From the NCBI RefSeq assembly GCF_041381155.1, contig NC_091143.1, positions 28,273,331 to 28,337,330 of the forward strand: 64,000 nt of DNA. Direction: 5' to 3'. The notes below the pieces were generated by a model. That model saw only the letters and a program-made list of their open reading frames with translations, searched no databases and was not told the origin of the DNA. Positions within the stretch are counted from its first letter, which is position 1; each line of letters opens with the position of its first letter. The stretch is from Argopecten irradians. Its lineage: Eukaryota > Mollusca > Bivalvia > Pectinida > Pectinidae. The position numbers and the translations under genes were made by a program. This document shows positions 1 through 12,200 of the stretch, piece by piece.

Positions 1-2659
1 TAGACCTAAAGCGATCCTGTCTGTAGATTTTCCTGGTGTATTTGTATCATAAACTTAAATACGAAATGGGGTGGGATTCACTAGAAAACAAAAGAGATTT
101 TATACACATGTACCAATGACCTGTCTAATTTTTGATACATTTGTATGAACATGTATTGTACAACATTTACAGTGTAAGCTGCAGGTATGTTTGACTAAGC
201 GATTTGGGGCCGTAGATTGAATTTGGTCAAGAGTTATCAAATTGACTTCCTTCGTCACTTGTGCTTCTGAGATATTATATTACTTTATATATATACGTAC
301 ATATATATTATACATACAGTAGTGTAAATATATATTATACAAATCTTTCATCTAGATGCTCATTTAGCAAAACCTACACTGAAGTTACACCATTATTATT
401 GTTTGAGTTTTACGTTCTATTAACAGCCAGGGTCATTTCAGGAAAAGCCAGATTGAGGAGGGGGAGAAAAAGCCAGAGCACCCTGAGAACAATAATCAAA
501 CCTTTATTCAGTATCTGGCAACTACCCATACTTCGAACCCTGAAGTGGAAGGGTTAGTCGTGATGTGAAAGGGAAATTCAACTTCAGGAACTTCGTGCAT
601 ATTGATTAAACGTTTCATCTCAACATTTCTAACATCATATTTCATAATCATAAACATCAACAGTGCCCCATCATCCAATTATATTTTGCTCCCATTGTTT
701 CAAACTCTAAAAACACCTTTGATCATATTTTAATTCCAGGGAAATAAACTTCACAGAAGAAGAAAGACAACTCTTTATAAAATTCAGGATGAACTGCAAT
801 AGCATTAGATAGAGTGGTCTGGTTAAAGTGTGAAAAAGAAAGTAGTAACTTCCAATAATTGTAACAGAATCTATCTGGTTTTGCTTTTTCAATCGGAGTT
901 TAGCACTTGACATACAAATGTATCATTCAATTTGGATTTAAAAAGACAATAGTCTTCAATATGGTCACCAGACAAACTTTGAGCAATCATGAACTACTGT
1001 AAAATGTACTTATTTTGAATCTGACACAGATCAATCTAGCACAAAAGATATCTTTGGCAAGTAAGTACATTAATGAATTAGCACAATTAATCACCATAAC
1101 GGTTATATAAGTTCTATGCAGAAATAATATTTAGAATAATCATGTTTTAGCATAGCCTGTCTTGCACCGAGAAATCCCCACTAAAACAACATACCCGTAC
1201 CACTAAAATGTGTGTAATTACAGTATAATGAATGAAAGTAAAATATACTGCTTTGTCAATATCAAATCCTATTTTCATAGTATTCCCCCAAAACCACGAT
1301 CAATAATGTTGATTTTCATAATTTATTGTCTTATCAATCTAACAAAAACTAATATGTGTCAAATGAACATCACTTAACTTAAGGATTAACTTGAACAGAC
1401 TTTTTATGTTATGGAGAAGCGGTTCATGATGAGAGTGCACTCAGATTTTTGTGTTATATCTCCATAACATAAAAAATTTATTCCAATTACTCCTTATAAT
1501 TCAATTTAATAAAGATAATCTCTTCAATAGTCAAAATTCATTTTGGGACTCTTTTGTCTATGAAATCATTACGCCATCAAAAACGTTTCAAAGGCGACGC
1601 CATTTTTTCCTTTATGGGCTGATAAAGTAAATTTTTAAGCCAATGAAAATGCTTGTAACAAGCAAATTGAATTATATGGTTTTAAAGTTTTTCCAATGTA
1701 TTGGTTCCATATCAAAATTTGTAGCTATCTGTGCTCTTCATAAAATGTTCTTGCTACATGACCGATTGTCAAGCTTGATATCAGTGTAACATGTTTGTTT
1801 TACTATTATAATAGCTTTTATCCAATGAATGTATCCAAACGTTTTCAAATATTTTACTACTTATTTCAAATCTGTATTGGGCTAAATGATACGAAAAATT
1901 AACACATAATAATGGATATCAATAATGCAACTAAAATATCATCATTTCTGTACATTGTATTGATGATCTTAAGTGCTTGAAACAAATGAACAAAGATACT
2001 CAAACAGGAAAATGCTTAAATGACACAAATGATTTTATAAACAAAAGGCCCAAATGGCCTTTATCCCTAACCTAGCATGCTTAGGCAAACCCAGAAATGT
2101 AAATTAATAGTATTATAAGGCATTTTATTCCCTCAAGCTAAGAAACGTTAAATGTATAAAGGGAAAGAATTCCAACTACACCCTTTTTCGGCCCAATCCC
2201 CTTATCAAGACTCTTGGTTTATACGAAATAGGTTCTGATTTACTCAAGGTCATTGTGCTGCCAACCAAATATTTAACATAAAATAACATGAAATTATTAA
2301 CCAATATCAATGACAACAGCAGTAAAAATTTATAACTTACATTTTCAGAATGAATTTGTATACACTGTACTTCAAATTAAAATCTAAGCACATGCATTTA
2401 GCTGGTTGCTTTGATCTTCTTCATTAAACACAAAAAGTGTTGAAAATGTCCTTGTTCCTAAAACCATGGTTTGGAGAACCTTGCCTAACTACACTGAAAA
2501 CTGTTCCTTGTTCTTCAGTAATCATTGGTCTCTTCTTTATACTGCTTTGTTCCATATGAAAAGTTGAAGGTATTTTGGTACTTATTTCATAAAAAACCAG
2601 GAAATTTCTACGAAATCTTTTTATTTCAAGATTGATCGACTATAATCGCCATGTCCTGA
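1..2659. other. CTC1 downstream flank without a recognised gene
   Basis: No exon with convincing homology was found. A SINE-like remnant lies at 400-560. A short hairpin lies at 1401-1475, with arms TTTTTATGTTATGGAGA and TCTCCATAACATAAAAA. Another small palindromic repeat (GGCCCAAATGGCC) is near 2047. The rest is AT-rich unique-looking sequence. Confidence 0.5.
400..560 (+). mobile_element. SINE-like remnant (TTAACAGCCAGGGTCAT family), copy 1
   Basis: Shares TCTATTAACAGCCAGGGTCA near its start and a distal part with TATCTGGCAACTACCCATAC and TCGAACCCTGAAGTGGAAGG with other copies in the window. No tRNA-type promoter was confirmed. Confidence 0.5.
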
Positions 2660-3090
2660 TATTCAGTCTTAAAATACAATGTTGCACTGATATTCAGTAT
2701 TTAATGTTACATATTTATATATACCCTTGCACTGATATTCAGGCTTTGATGCTAAATATTCACAACCTTGCACTGATATTCAGTCTTTAATGTTAAATAT
2801 ACACAGTCTAACCACTAATATTTCCCAGTGCTTTTGTATATGCTAAATCTTTATATGCTAAATATACAGACCTAAACAGATATCCAGTCTTTGATGTTAC
2901 TAGTATATATACACAGTCTTCCACTGATATTCAGTCTTTGATGCTAAATATACACAGTCTTCCACTGATATTCAGTCTTTGATGCTAAATATACACAGTC
3001 TTCCACTGATATTCAGTCTTTGATGCTAAATATACACAGTCTACCACTGATATCCAGTCTTTGATGCTAAATATATTCCTGCACTGATAT
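2660..3090. repeat. 41-bp tandem repeat at the 3' end of CTC1
   Basis: The unit CACTGATATTCAGTCTTTGA then TGCTAAATATACACAGTCTTC recurs at exactly 41-bp spacing around 2900-3080 (ATGCTAAATA at 2941, 2982 and 3023) and in more diverged form back to about 2660. It lies immediately downstream of the CTC1 stop, so probably in the 3'UTR. Confidence 0.85.
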
Positions 3091-3100
3091 CATATCTTTG

Positions 3101-3231
3101 TTATTGAAGATACAGCAATGTCCACTTCCTGAGGTCTCTGTCCCTGACCTCCACACAGTCCAGCTGTAGAAATGGCAGACATCTTGTCTCAATCATTGCA
3201 AGGCCAGTGTCCACATTCTTCAAGACAAACT
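3101..3231 (-). CDS. CTC1: CTC1 exon 24, C-terminus and stop
   Basis: After a TTTTAG acceptor the exon completes a Gly/Glu-type split codon and reads FVLKNVDTGLAMIETRCLPF, then LQLDCVEVRDRDLRKWTLLY, ending LQ and TAA at 3101. The CLPFL and RDRDL strings sit where human CTC1 has ELPFL and RESEY, near its own C-terminus. Phase agrees with exon 23. The 3' flank begins with a 41-bp satellite. Confidence 0.8.
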
Positions 3232-6200
3232 CTAAAATTTCATAAAAAGAATGCAAGCCAATGACCATGATTTGTGCTGTTAGATACTTCAAATAAATTG
3301 TAATACTTAAGCATGACACGAAATAATTACTGTTGCAAAAGTTTAGCAAACTAAACTTTCTTCCATTCAAGAACAAAAGACAGAAAAAATAGTTCTCATC
3401 ACAAATGCCTGATCATAGAAACAAGGGCCCAATGGGCCCGAATCTCTCACCTGCTATCTGGTAATCATGCATGGTTCATACTTAACAAATAGGAGAGTGA
3501 ATAAGTATTTAAATCATGCCTAAGCACATGAGTGGCTCCTTTGCCTCTTGGTAACTAAAAAGAAGTCATTAAAATATTTTAGCCTATTTGACCACTGTGA
3601 CCTTAAATGAAGGTCAAGGTCATTCATTTGAACAAACTTGATAGCCCTTGATCCCAGCATGCCAAAGGCCCAATATCAAGTCCATGTGCCTTTTGGTTAT
3701 TAAGAAGTCTTTTAAAGATTTTAGCCTTTTTGACCCCTGTGGCCTTGAATGAAGGTCAAGGTCATTCATTTAAACAAACACTGTAGCCCTTCATTCCAGC
3801 ATGTAACAGGACTTACATAAGGTCCCTATTCCTTTTGTTTATTAAGAAGAAGTCGTTTAAATGTTTAAGCCTATTTGACCCTGATGACCTTGAATAAAAG
3901 TCAAGGTCATTCATTTAAAGAAACTTTGTAGCCCTTCATCCCATCATGTAACAGGCGCAATATCAGGTTTCTAGGCCTCTTTGTTATCAATAAGAAGACA
4001 TTTAAAGATTTAAGCCTATTTGACCCCTGTGTCCTTGAATGAAGGTCAAGGTCATTCATTTGAACAAGCTTGGTAGTTGTTAATTCCAACATGCCAACCG
4101 TCCAATATAAGGTCCCTAGGTTTTTTGGTTATTAAGAAGAAGTCATCTAAACATTTTAGCCTTTTTCACCCCTGTGACCTTGAATAAAGGTTAAGGTCAT
4201 TCATTTGAACAAACTTTGAAGCCCTTCATTCCAGCACGTAACAGGACTAATATCAGGTCTTTATGCCTTTTAGATATTAAGAAGTCGTTTAAAGATTTTA
4301 GCCAATTTGACCCCGATGACCTTGAATAAAAGTCAAGGTCAATCATTTGAACAAACTTTGTAGCCCTTCATCCCATCATGTTACAGGCCCAATATCAGGT
4401 CTCTAGGCCTCTTGGTTATCAATAAGAAGTCATTTAAAAATTTAAGCCTATTTGACTCCTGTAAACTTGAATGAAGGTCAAGGTCATTTTTTGAACAAGT
4501 TTGCTAGTCATTTATTCCAACATGTCACCCACCCAATATAAGGTCCCAAGGCCTTTTGGTTATGAAGAAGAAGTCATCTAAATAGTTTAGCCTACTTGAC
4601 CCCTTTGACCTTGAATGAAAGTCAAGGTCATTCATTTGAACAAACTTTGTAGCGCTTCATCCCAACATGTCACATGCTCAATATCAGGTCTTTAGCCCTC
4701 TTGGTCATTAAGGAGAAGTCGTTTAACAATTTTAGCCTATTTGACCCCTGTTACCTTCAATGAAGGTCAAGGTCATTCATTTGAATAAACTCGGTAGCCC
4801 TTTATCCCAGCATGCCACCCGCCCAATATCAGGTCCCTAGGCCTCTTGGTTAATAAAAAGAAATTATTTAAAGATTTTAGCCTATTTGACCCCTGTAAAC
4901 TTGAATGAAGGTCAAGGTCATTCATTTGAACAAACTTGGTAGCCCTTGATCCCAGCATGTTACAGCTCAATATCAGGTCTCTAGGCCTCTTGGTTATCAA
5001 GAATAAGTTGTTTAAAGATTTAAGCCTATTTGACCCCTGTGACCTTGAATGAACAAACTTGGTAGCCCTTCATCCCAGAATGCTGTAAGTCAAATTTCAG
5101 GAATCTAGGTCTCCGAGTTTTGGAGAAGAATGGAAAAGTTGACGCTGGATGGCCAAAAGAGGGACGGACGACGGACGCTGCACCACAGCATAAGGTCACT
5201 TGCCCTTCGGGCTGGTGAGCTAATAAACCATCGGAAATGTACTTATTGATGTATGTTGTTCTCCACCCACCTCTTTTGTTTCTTTTTTCTATTTTATTAT
5301 TGTACCACTACCTTCCAGTTAAATTACGATTGAATTTATTGAAATTTCTGGCATAGTAAATTCTGGCATAGTTTACTATGCCAATTATTTCTTGTGCTCT
5401 GATTTTAAATTCCTGGCCAACATATATGTAAGACTTACCATCTAAGGCCATATCGTCCAGACTGCCCCCAGATGACGAGTCAGTGGAGCCCCAAGTCCTT
5501 GTCCTTAACCACATCTCCCAGTCCTTCTTGACCATTGCACTTTCACAAAGGTGATAGACAAACATTGCCACCGGACTACCAAACTCTGGACGGGTCTGTT
5601 AAAAAGCAAACTTCATAAGATGTCAAACAGAAAACTTCATAGACAAACTGGCAACAGAAAGAAATCTGATAGGAAAGGAACATTTTGAATAATAGTTTTA
5701 TACTTTAATTTAAAAATTGAGGTTCTATTAATTTTGTAAATAACAGCACATCTTCATAAAATTGATGAAAATTTTGCCACCATTTTCTCATTGAGTAAAA
5801 TTTTTAAATACTCCCAAACAAATCAGACAAATAACTAAATAACCGCTATGATATTGTAACATGCCAAGACCAGGGCTCAAACCAACCGAGCAGTCACCCA
5901 TCCAAGAGCTGGTTGGTCTTGATGTTGGTATACTAAGGTACATTGACAACGACAGTCATCCGTATGACCACAAAAGCTAGCTGATGGAGTATGCAGCTGA
6001 AATGCCGATATCAATGTATATAGCCACAATACCCATCTTCTTTAGAAACACCTCCCCTTCTCTGAGTGGACATGTTATAATACCCACCTTCTGTAGAAAC
6101 ATCTCCCCTTCTCGGAGTGGACATGTTATAATACCCACCTTCTGTAGAAACACCTCCCCTTCATGGAGTGGACATGTTATAATACCCACCTTCTGTAGAA

Positions 6201-9200
6201 ACACCTCCCCTTCTCGGAGTGGACATGTTATAATACCCACCTTCTGTAGAAACACCTCCCCTTCTCGGAGTGGACATGTTATAATACCCACCTTCTGTAG
6301 AAACACCTCCCCTTCATGGAGTGGACATGTTATAATACCCACCTTCTGTAGAAACACCTCCCCTTCATGGAGTGGACATGTTATAATACCCACCTTCTGT
6401 AGAAACACCTCCCCTTCATGGAGTGGACATGTTATAATACCCACCTTCTGTAGAAACACCTCCCCTTCACGGAGTGGACATGTTATAATACCCACCTTCT
6501 GTAGAAACATCTCCCCTTCTCGGAGTGGACATGTTATAATACCCACCTTCTGTACCCACCTTCTGTAGAAACACCTCCCCTTCATGGAGTGGACATGTTA
6601 TAATACCCACCTTCTGTAGAAACACCTCCCCTTCTCGGAGTGGACATGTTATAATACCCACCTTCTGTAGAAACACCTCCCCTTCTCGGAGTGGACATGT
6701 TATAATACCCACCTTCTGTAGAAACACCTCCCCTTCATGGAGTGGACATGTTATAATACCCACCTTCTGTAGAAACATCTCCCCTTCTCGGAGTGGACAT
6801 GTTATAATACCCACCTTCTGTAGAAACACCTCCCCTTCATGGAGTGGACATGTTATAATACCCACCTTCTGTAGAAACACCTCCCCTTCATGGAGTGGAC
6901 ATGTTATAATACCCACCTTCTGTAGAAACACCTCCCCTTCTCGGAGTGGACATGTTATAATACCCACCTTCTGTAGAAAACACCTCCCCTTCATGGAGTG
7001 GACATGTTATAATACCCACCTTCTGTAGAAACACCTCCCCTTCTCGGAGTGGACATGTTATAATACCCACCTTCTGTAGAAACACCTCCCCTTCTCGGAG
7101 TGGACATGTTATAATACCCACCTTCTGTAGAAACACCTCCCCTTCTCGGAGTGGACATGTTATAATACACACCTTCTGTAGAAACACCTCCCCTTCTCGG
7201 AGTGGACATGTTATAATACCCACCTTCTGTAGAAACACCTCCCCTTCATGGAGTGGACATGTTATAATACCCACCTTCTGTAGAAACACCTCCCCTTCTC
7301 GGAGTGGACATGTTATAATACCCACCTTCTGTAGAAACACCTCCCCTTCTTCATGGAGTGGACATGTTATAATACCCACCTTCTGTAGAAACACCTCCCC
7401 TTCTCGGAGTGGACATGTTATAATACCCACCTTCTGTAGAAACACCTCCCCTTCACGGAGTGGACATGTTATAATACCCACCTTCTGTAGAAACACCTCC
7501 CCTTCACGGAGTGGACATGTTATAATACCCACCTTCTGTAGAAACACCTCCCCTTCTCGGAGTGGACATGTTATAATACCCACCTTCTGTAGAAACACCT
7601 CCCCTTCTCGGAGTGGACATGTTATAATACCCACCTTCTGTAGAAACACCCCCTTCTGGAGTGACATGTTATAATACCACCTTCTGTAGAAACACCTCCC
7701 CTTCTCGGAGTGGACATGTTATAATACCCACCTTCTGTAGAAACACCTCCCCTTCATGGAGTGGACATGTTATAATACCCACCTTCTGTAGAAACACCTC
7801 CCCTTCATGGAGTGGACATGTTATAATACCCACCTTCTGTAGAAACACCTCCCCTTCTCGGAGTGGACATGTTATAATACCCACCTCTGTAGAAACACCT
7901 CCCCTTCTGGAGTAGTATAATACCCACCTTCTGTAGAAACACCTCCCTTCATGGAGTGGACATGTTATAATACCCACCTTCTGTAGAAACACCTTCTTCC
8001 CCTTCGGAGTGGACATGTTATAATACCCACCTTCTGTAGAAACACCTCCCCTTCTGGAGTGGACATGTTATAATACCCACCTTCTGTAGAAACACCTCCC
8101 CTTCTCGGAGTGGACATGTTATAATACCCACCTTCTGTAGAAACACCTCCCCTTCTCGGAGTGGACATGTTATAATACCCACCTTCTGTAGAAACACCTC
8201 CCCTTCATGGAGTGGACATGTTATAATACCCACCTTCTGTAGAAACACCTCCCCTTAATGGAGTGGACATGTTATAATACCCACCTTCTGTAGAAACACC
8301 TCCCCTTCATGGAGTGGACATGTTATAATACCCACCTTCTGTAGAAACACCTCCCCTTCCGGAGTGGACATGTTATAATACCCACCTTCTGTAGAAACAC
8401 CTCCCCTTCTCGGAGTGGACATGTTATAATACCCACCTTCTGTAGAAACACCTCCCCTTCTCGGAGTGGACATGTTATAATACCCACCTTCTGTAGAAAC
8501 ACCTCCCCTTCACGGAGTGGACATGTTATAATACCCACCTTCTGTAGAAACACCTCCCTTCATGGAGTGGACATGTTATAATACCCACCTTCTGTAGAAA
8601 CACCTCCCCTTCATCGGAGTGGACATGTTATAATACCCACCTTCTGTAGAAACACCTCCCCTTCATGGAGTGAGTGGACATGTTATAATACCCACCTTCT
8701 GTAGAAAACACCTCCCCTTCTCGGAGTGGACATGTTATAATACCCACCTTCTGTAGAAACACCTCCCCTTCTCGGAGTGGACATGTTATAATACCCACCT
8801 TCTGTAGAAACACCTCCCCTTCATGGAGTGGACATGTTATAATACCCACCTTCTGTAGAAACACCTCCCCTTCTCGGAGTGGACATGTTATAATACCCAC
8901 CTTCTGTAGAAACACCTCCCCTTCACGGAGTGGACATGTTATAATACCCACCTTCTGTAGAAACACCTCCCCTTCTCGGAGTGGACATGTTATAATACCC
9001 ACCTTCTGTAGAAACACCTCCCCTTCATGGAGTGGACATGTTATAATACCCACCTTCTGTAGAAACACCTCCCCTTCTCGGAGTGGACATGTTATAATAC
9101 CCACCTTCTGTAGAAACACCTCCCCTTCATGGAGTGGACATGTTATAATACCCACCTTCTGTAGAAACACCTCCCCTTCATGGAGTGGACATGTTATAAT

Positions 9201-12200
9201 ACCCACCTTCTGTAGAAACACCTCCCCTTCATGGAGTGGACATGTTATAATACCCACCTTCTGTAGAAACACCTCCCCTTTCATGGAGTGGACATGTTAT
9301 AATACCCACCTTCTGTAGAAACACCTCCCCTTCATCGGAGTGGACATGTTATAATACCCACCTTCTGTAGAAACACCTCCCCTTCTGGAGTGGACATGTT
9401 ATAATACCCCTTCGTACACCCCTCTTACTGTTAGAAACACCTCCCCTTCTCGGAGTGGACATGTTATATAAACCCACCTTCTGTAGAAACACCTCCCCTT
9501 CATGGAGTGGACATGTTATAATACCCACCTTCTGTAGAAACACCTCCCCTTCTCGGAGTGGACATGTTATAATACCCACCTTCTGTAGAAACATCTCCCC
9601 TTCTCGGAGTGGACATGTTATAATACCCACCTTCTGTAGAAACACCTCCCCTTCTCGGAGTGGACATGTTATAATACCCACCTTCTGTAGAAACACCTCC
9701 CCTTCTCGGAGTGGACATGTTATAATACCCACCTTCTGTAGAAACACCTCCCCTTCATGGAGTGGACATGTTATAATACCCACCTTCTGTAGAAACACCT
9801 CCCCTTCATGGAGTGGACATGTTATAATACCCACCTTCTGTAGAAACACCTCCCCTTCTCGGAGTGGAATGGACATGTTATAATACCCACCTTCTGTAGA
9901 AACACCTCCCCTTCTCGGAGTGGCATGTTTATAATACCCACCTTCTGTAGAAACACCTCCCCTTCTCGGAGTGGACATGTTATAATACCCACCTTCTGTA
10001 GAAACACCTCCCCTTCTCGGAGTGGACATGTTATAATGCCCACCTTCTGTAGAAACACCTCCCCTTCTCGGAGTGGACATGTTATAATACCCACCTTCTG
10101 TAGAAACACCTCCCCTTCTCGGAGTGGACATGTTATAATACCCACCTTCTGTAGAAACACCTCCCCTTCTCGGAGTGGACATGTTATAATACCCACCTTC
10201 TGTAGAAACACCTCCCCTTCTCGGAGTGGACATGTTATAATGCCCACCTTCTGTAGAAACACCTCCCCTTCTCGGAGTGGACATGTTATAATACCCACCT
10301 TCTGTAGAAACACCTCCCCTTCTCGGAGTGGACATGTTATAATACCCACCTTCTGTAGAAACATCTCCCCTTCTCGGAGTGGACATGTTATAATACCCAC
10401 CTTCTGTAGAAACACCTCCCCTTCTCGGAGTGGACATGTTATAATACCCACCTTCTGTAGAAACACCTCCCCTTCTCGGAGTGGACATGTTAGAATACCC
10501 ACCATGTTATAATACCCACCTTCTGTAGAAACACCTCCCCTTCTCGGAGTGGACATGTTATAATACCCACCTTCTGTAGAAACACCTCCCCTTCTCGGAG
10601 TGGACATGTTATAATACCCACCTTCTGTAGAAACACCTCCCCTTCTCGGAGTGGACATGTTATAATACCCACCTTCTGTAGAAACACTCCCCTTCTCTGT
10701 ATAATACCCACCTTCGTCCCCTTCTCGGAGTGGACATGTTATAATACCCACCTTCTGTAGAAACACCTCCCCTTCTCGGAGTGGACATGTTATAATACCC
10801 ACCTTCTGTAGAAACACCTCCCCTTCTCGGAGTGGACATGTTATAATACCCACCTTCTGTAGAAACACCTCCCCTTCTCGGAGTGGACATGTTATAATAC
10901 CCCGTAGAAACACTCCCCTTCTCGGAGTAGTATAAACACCTCTTGAAAACCTCCCCCTCCTTGTGTATCACACCCTGTAGACTGGACCATTCTCCATCAG
11001 ACAGCATCAGTAACTTCTGTACAGCAGAATCCCTCACTGTTACTATGGCAGCGCTGGTCCCATCCTCAACGATAACACTGAAAGGAACGACTCATTTTAA
11101 CCTATAGCTAATATATGATTGTACTTAGCTGTAACTTCCATGGAAAATCATTTTACAAAAAATTGCATCAAACTAGTACATGTAACAACGATTTTGGCTA
11201 TTGGTTAACAAAAAATAAAAGCAAGAGCACAAATATTGATATTTTCATATCCATAGCCTTTACTCTTATCAAATTTCTATGAATTTCTCATACATTCATC
11301 AACTTCAATCAACATTCTTAACATGGGCTATAAGTTTATGAAATAACTCTTTCTTGTGTTTTAAGACTTACAATTGTAAAATACTAAAATTTGAGTGACG
11401 GCCACACCCACTCTACCTTATGTCAGTAATTGTCTTAATTAATTCATCAAATAAGTATAGCCTTGCTCTAACCTGTAATCATGCACCGAGATCTGATTGA
11501 TTCAATGGTTAGATCTACCCCTTCCTCTCTGTACTACTGTATAGCACAGGGTTAATATTTCACTGTTGTCTCTATGGGACACATTAGTAGAAGATAAATT
11601 TCACGGTTCACTGGTTCCTATATCCCTTTGAACTATTGTTCTTACTAGGTAGTATGTCAATGAATTTCTGAATGAGTTCAGTGAAAATGCAAATATAGCA
11701 ATAATAAACCATCTGCAAAATTTAACCACTATACACTATATATGATTAATCACCTCGCCCTGGCCAGGAACCGTGTACCATGATCTGACTGACAGCCAGG
11801 GTTAGGACATGCCCCACCCACACAAACTCCTCCACATTTGTGACACACCCACTTCAGGGACACCTTTAAGAATCTCTCTACATGACAACAGACTGGAAAT
11901 GGTGAGCAAAAGCTCCTGTTCATCCATATATCAGCCAGGTAGACCAGACGAAGAGGTCCTGTCTCTGTATTAGCTTGGGGAATTTCACTGGACAAATGAG
12001 AGAAAAGAGGGTAATGTACATTTTAGGCTCAACAGCAATATGTAGGTAGAACAAAGTTTATAGATAGATGGAATCATTGTTAACATTAATAAAATGAAAT
12101 ACTAGAAATCTCTGCAAGACATACTGTCAAAACATTTAATTTTTTTGGCGTAAAATTTCATTGTTTGATGTCTATAAACGTTTTTGTTGGGGGAATTTTC

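Noticed and set aside
5977..10913. Series of long open frames of up to 379 codons on both strands with 17-residue repeats
   Set aside because: They follow from the 51-bp period lacking stops. They exist on both strands, break at irregular units and lie in a CTC1 intron.
6040..10935. Resemblance of the regular array to a CRISPR
   Set aside because: The units are contiguous without unique spacers, and the genome is eukaryotic.
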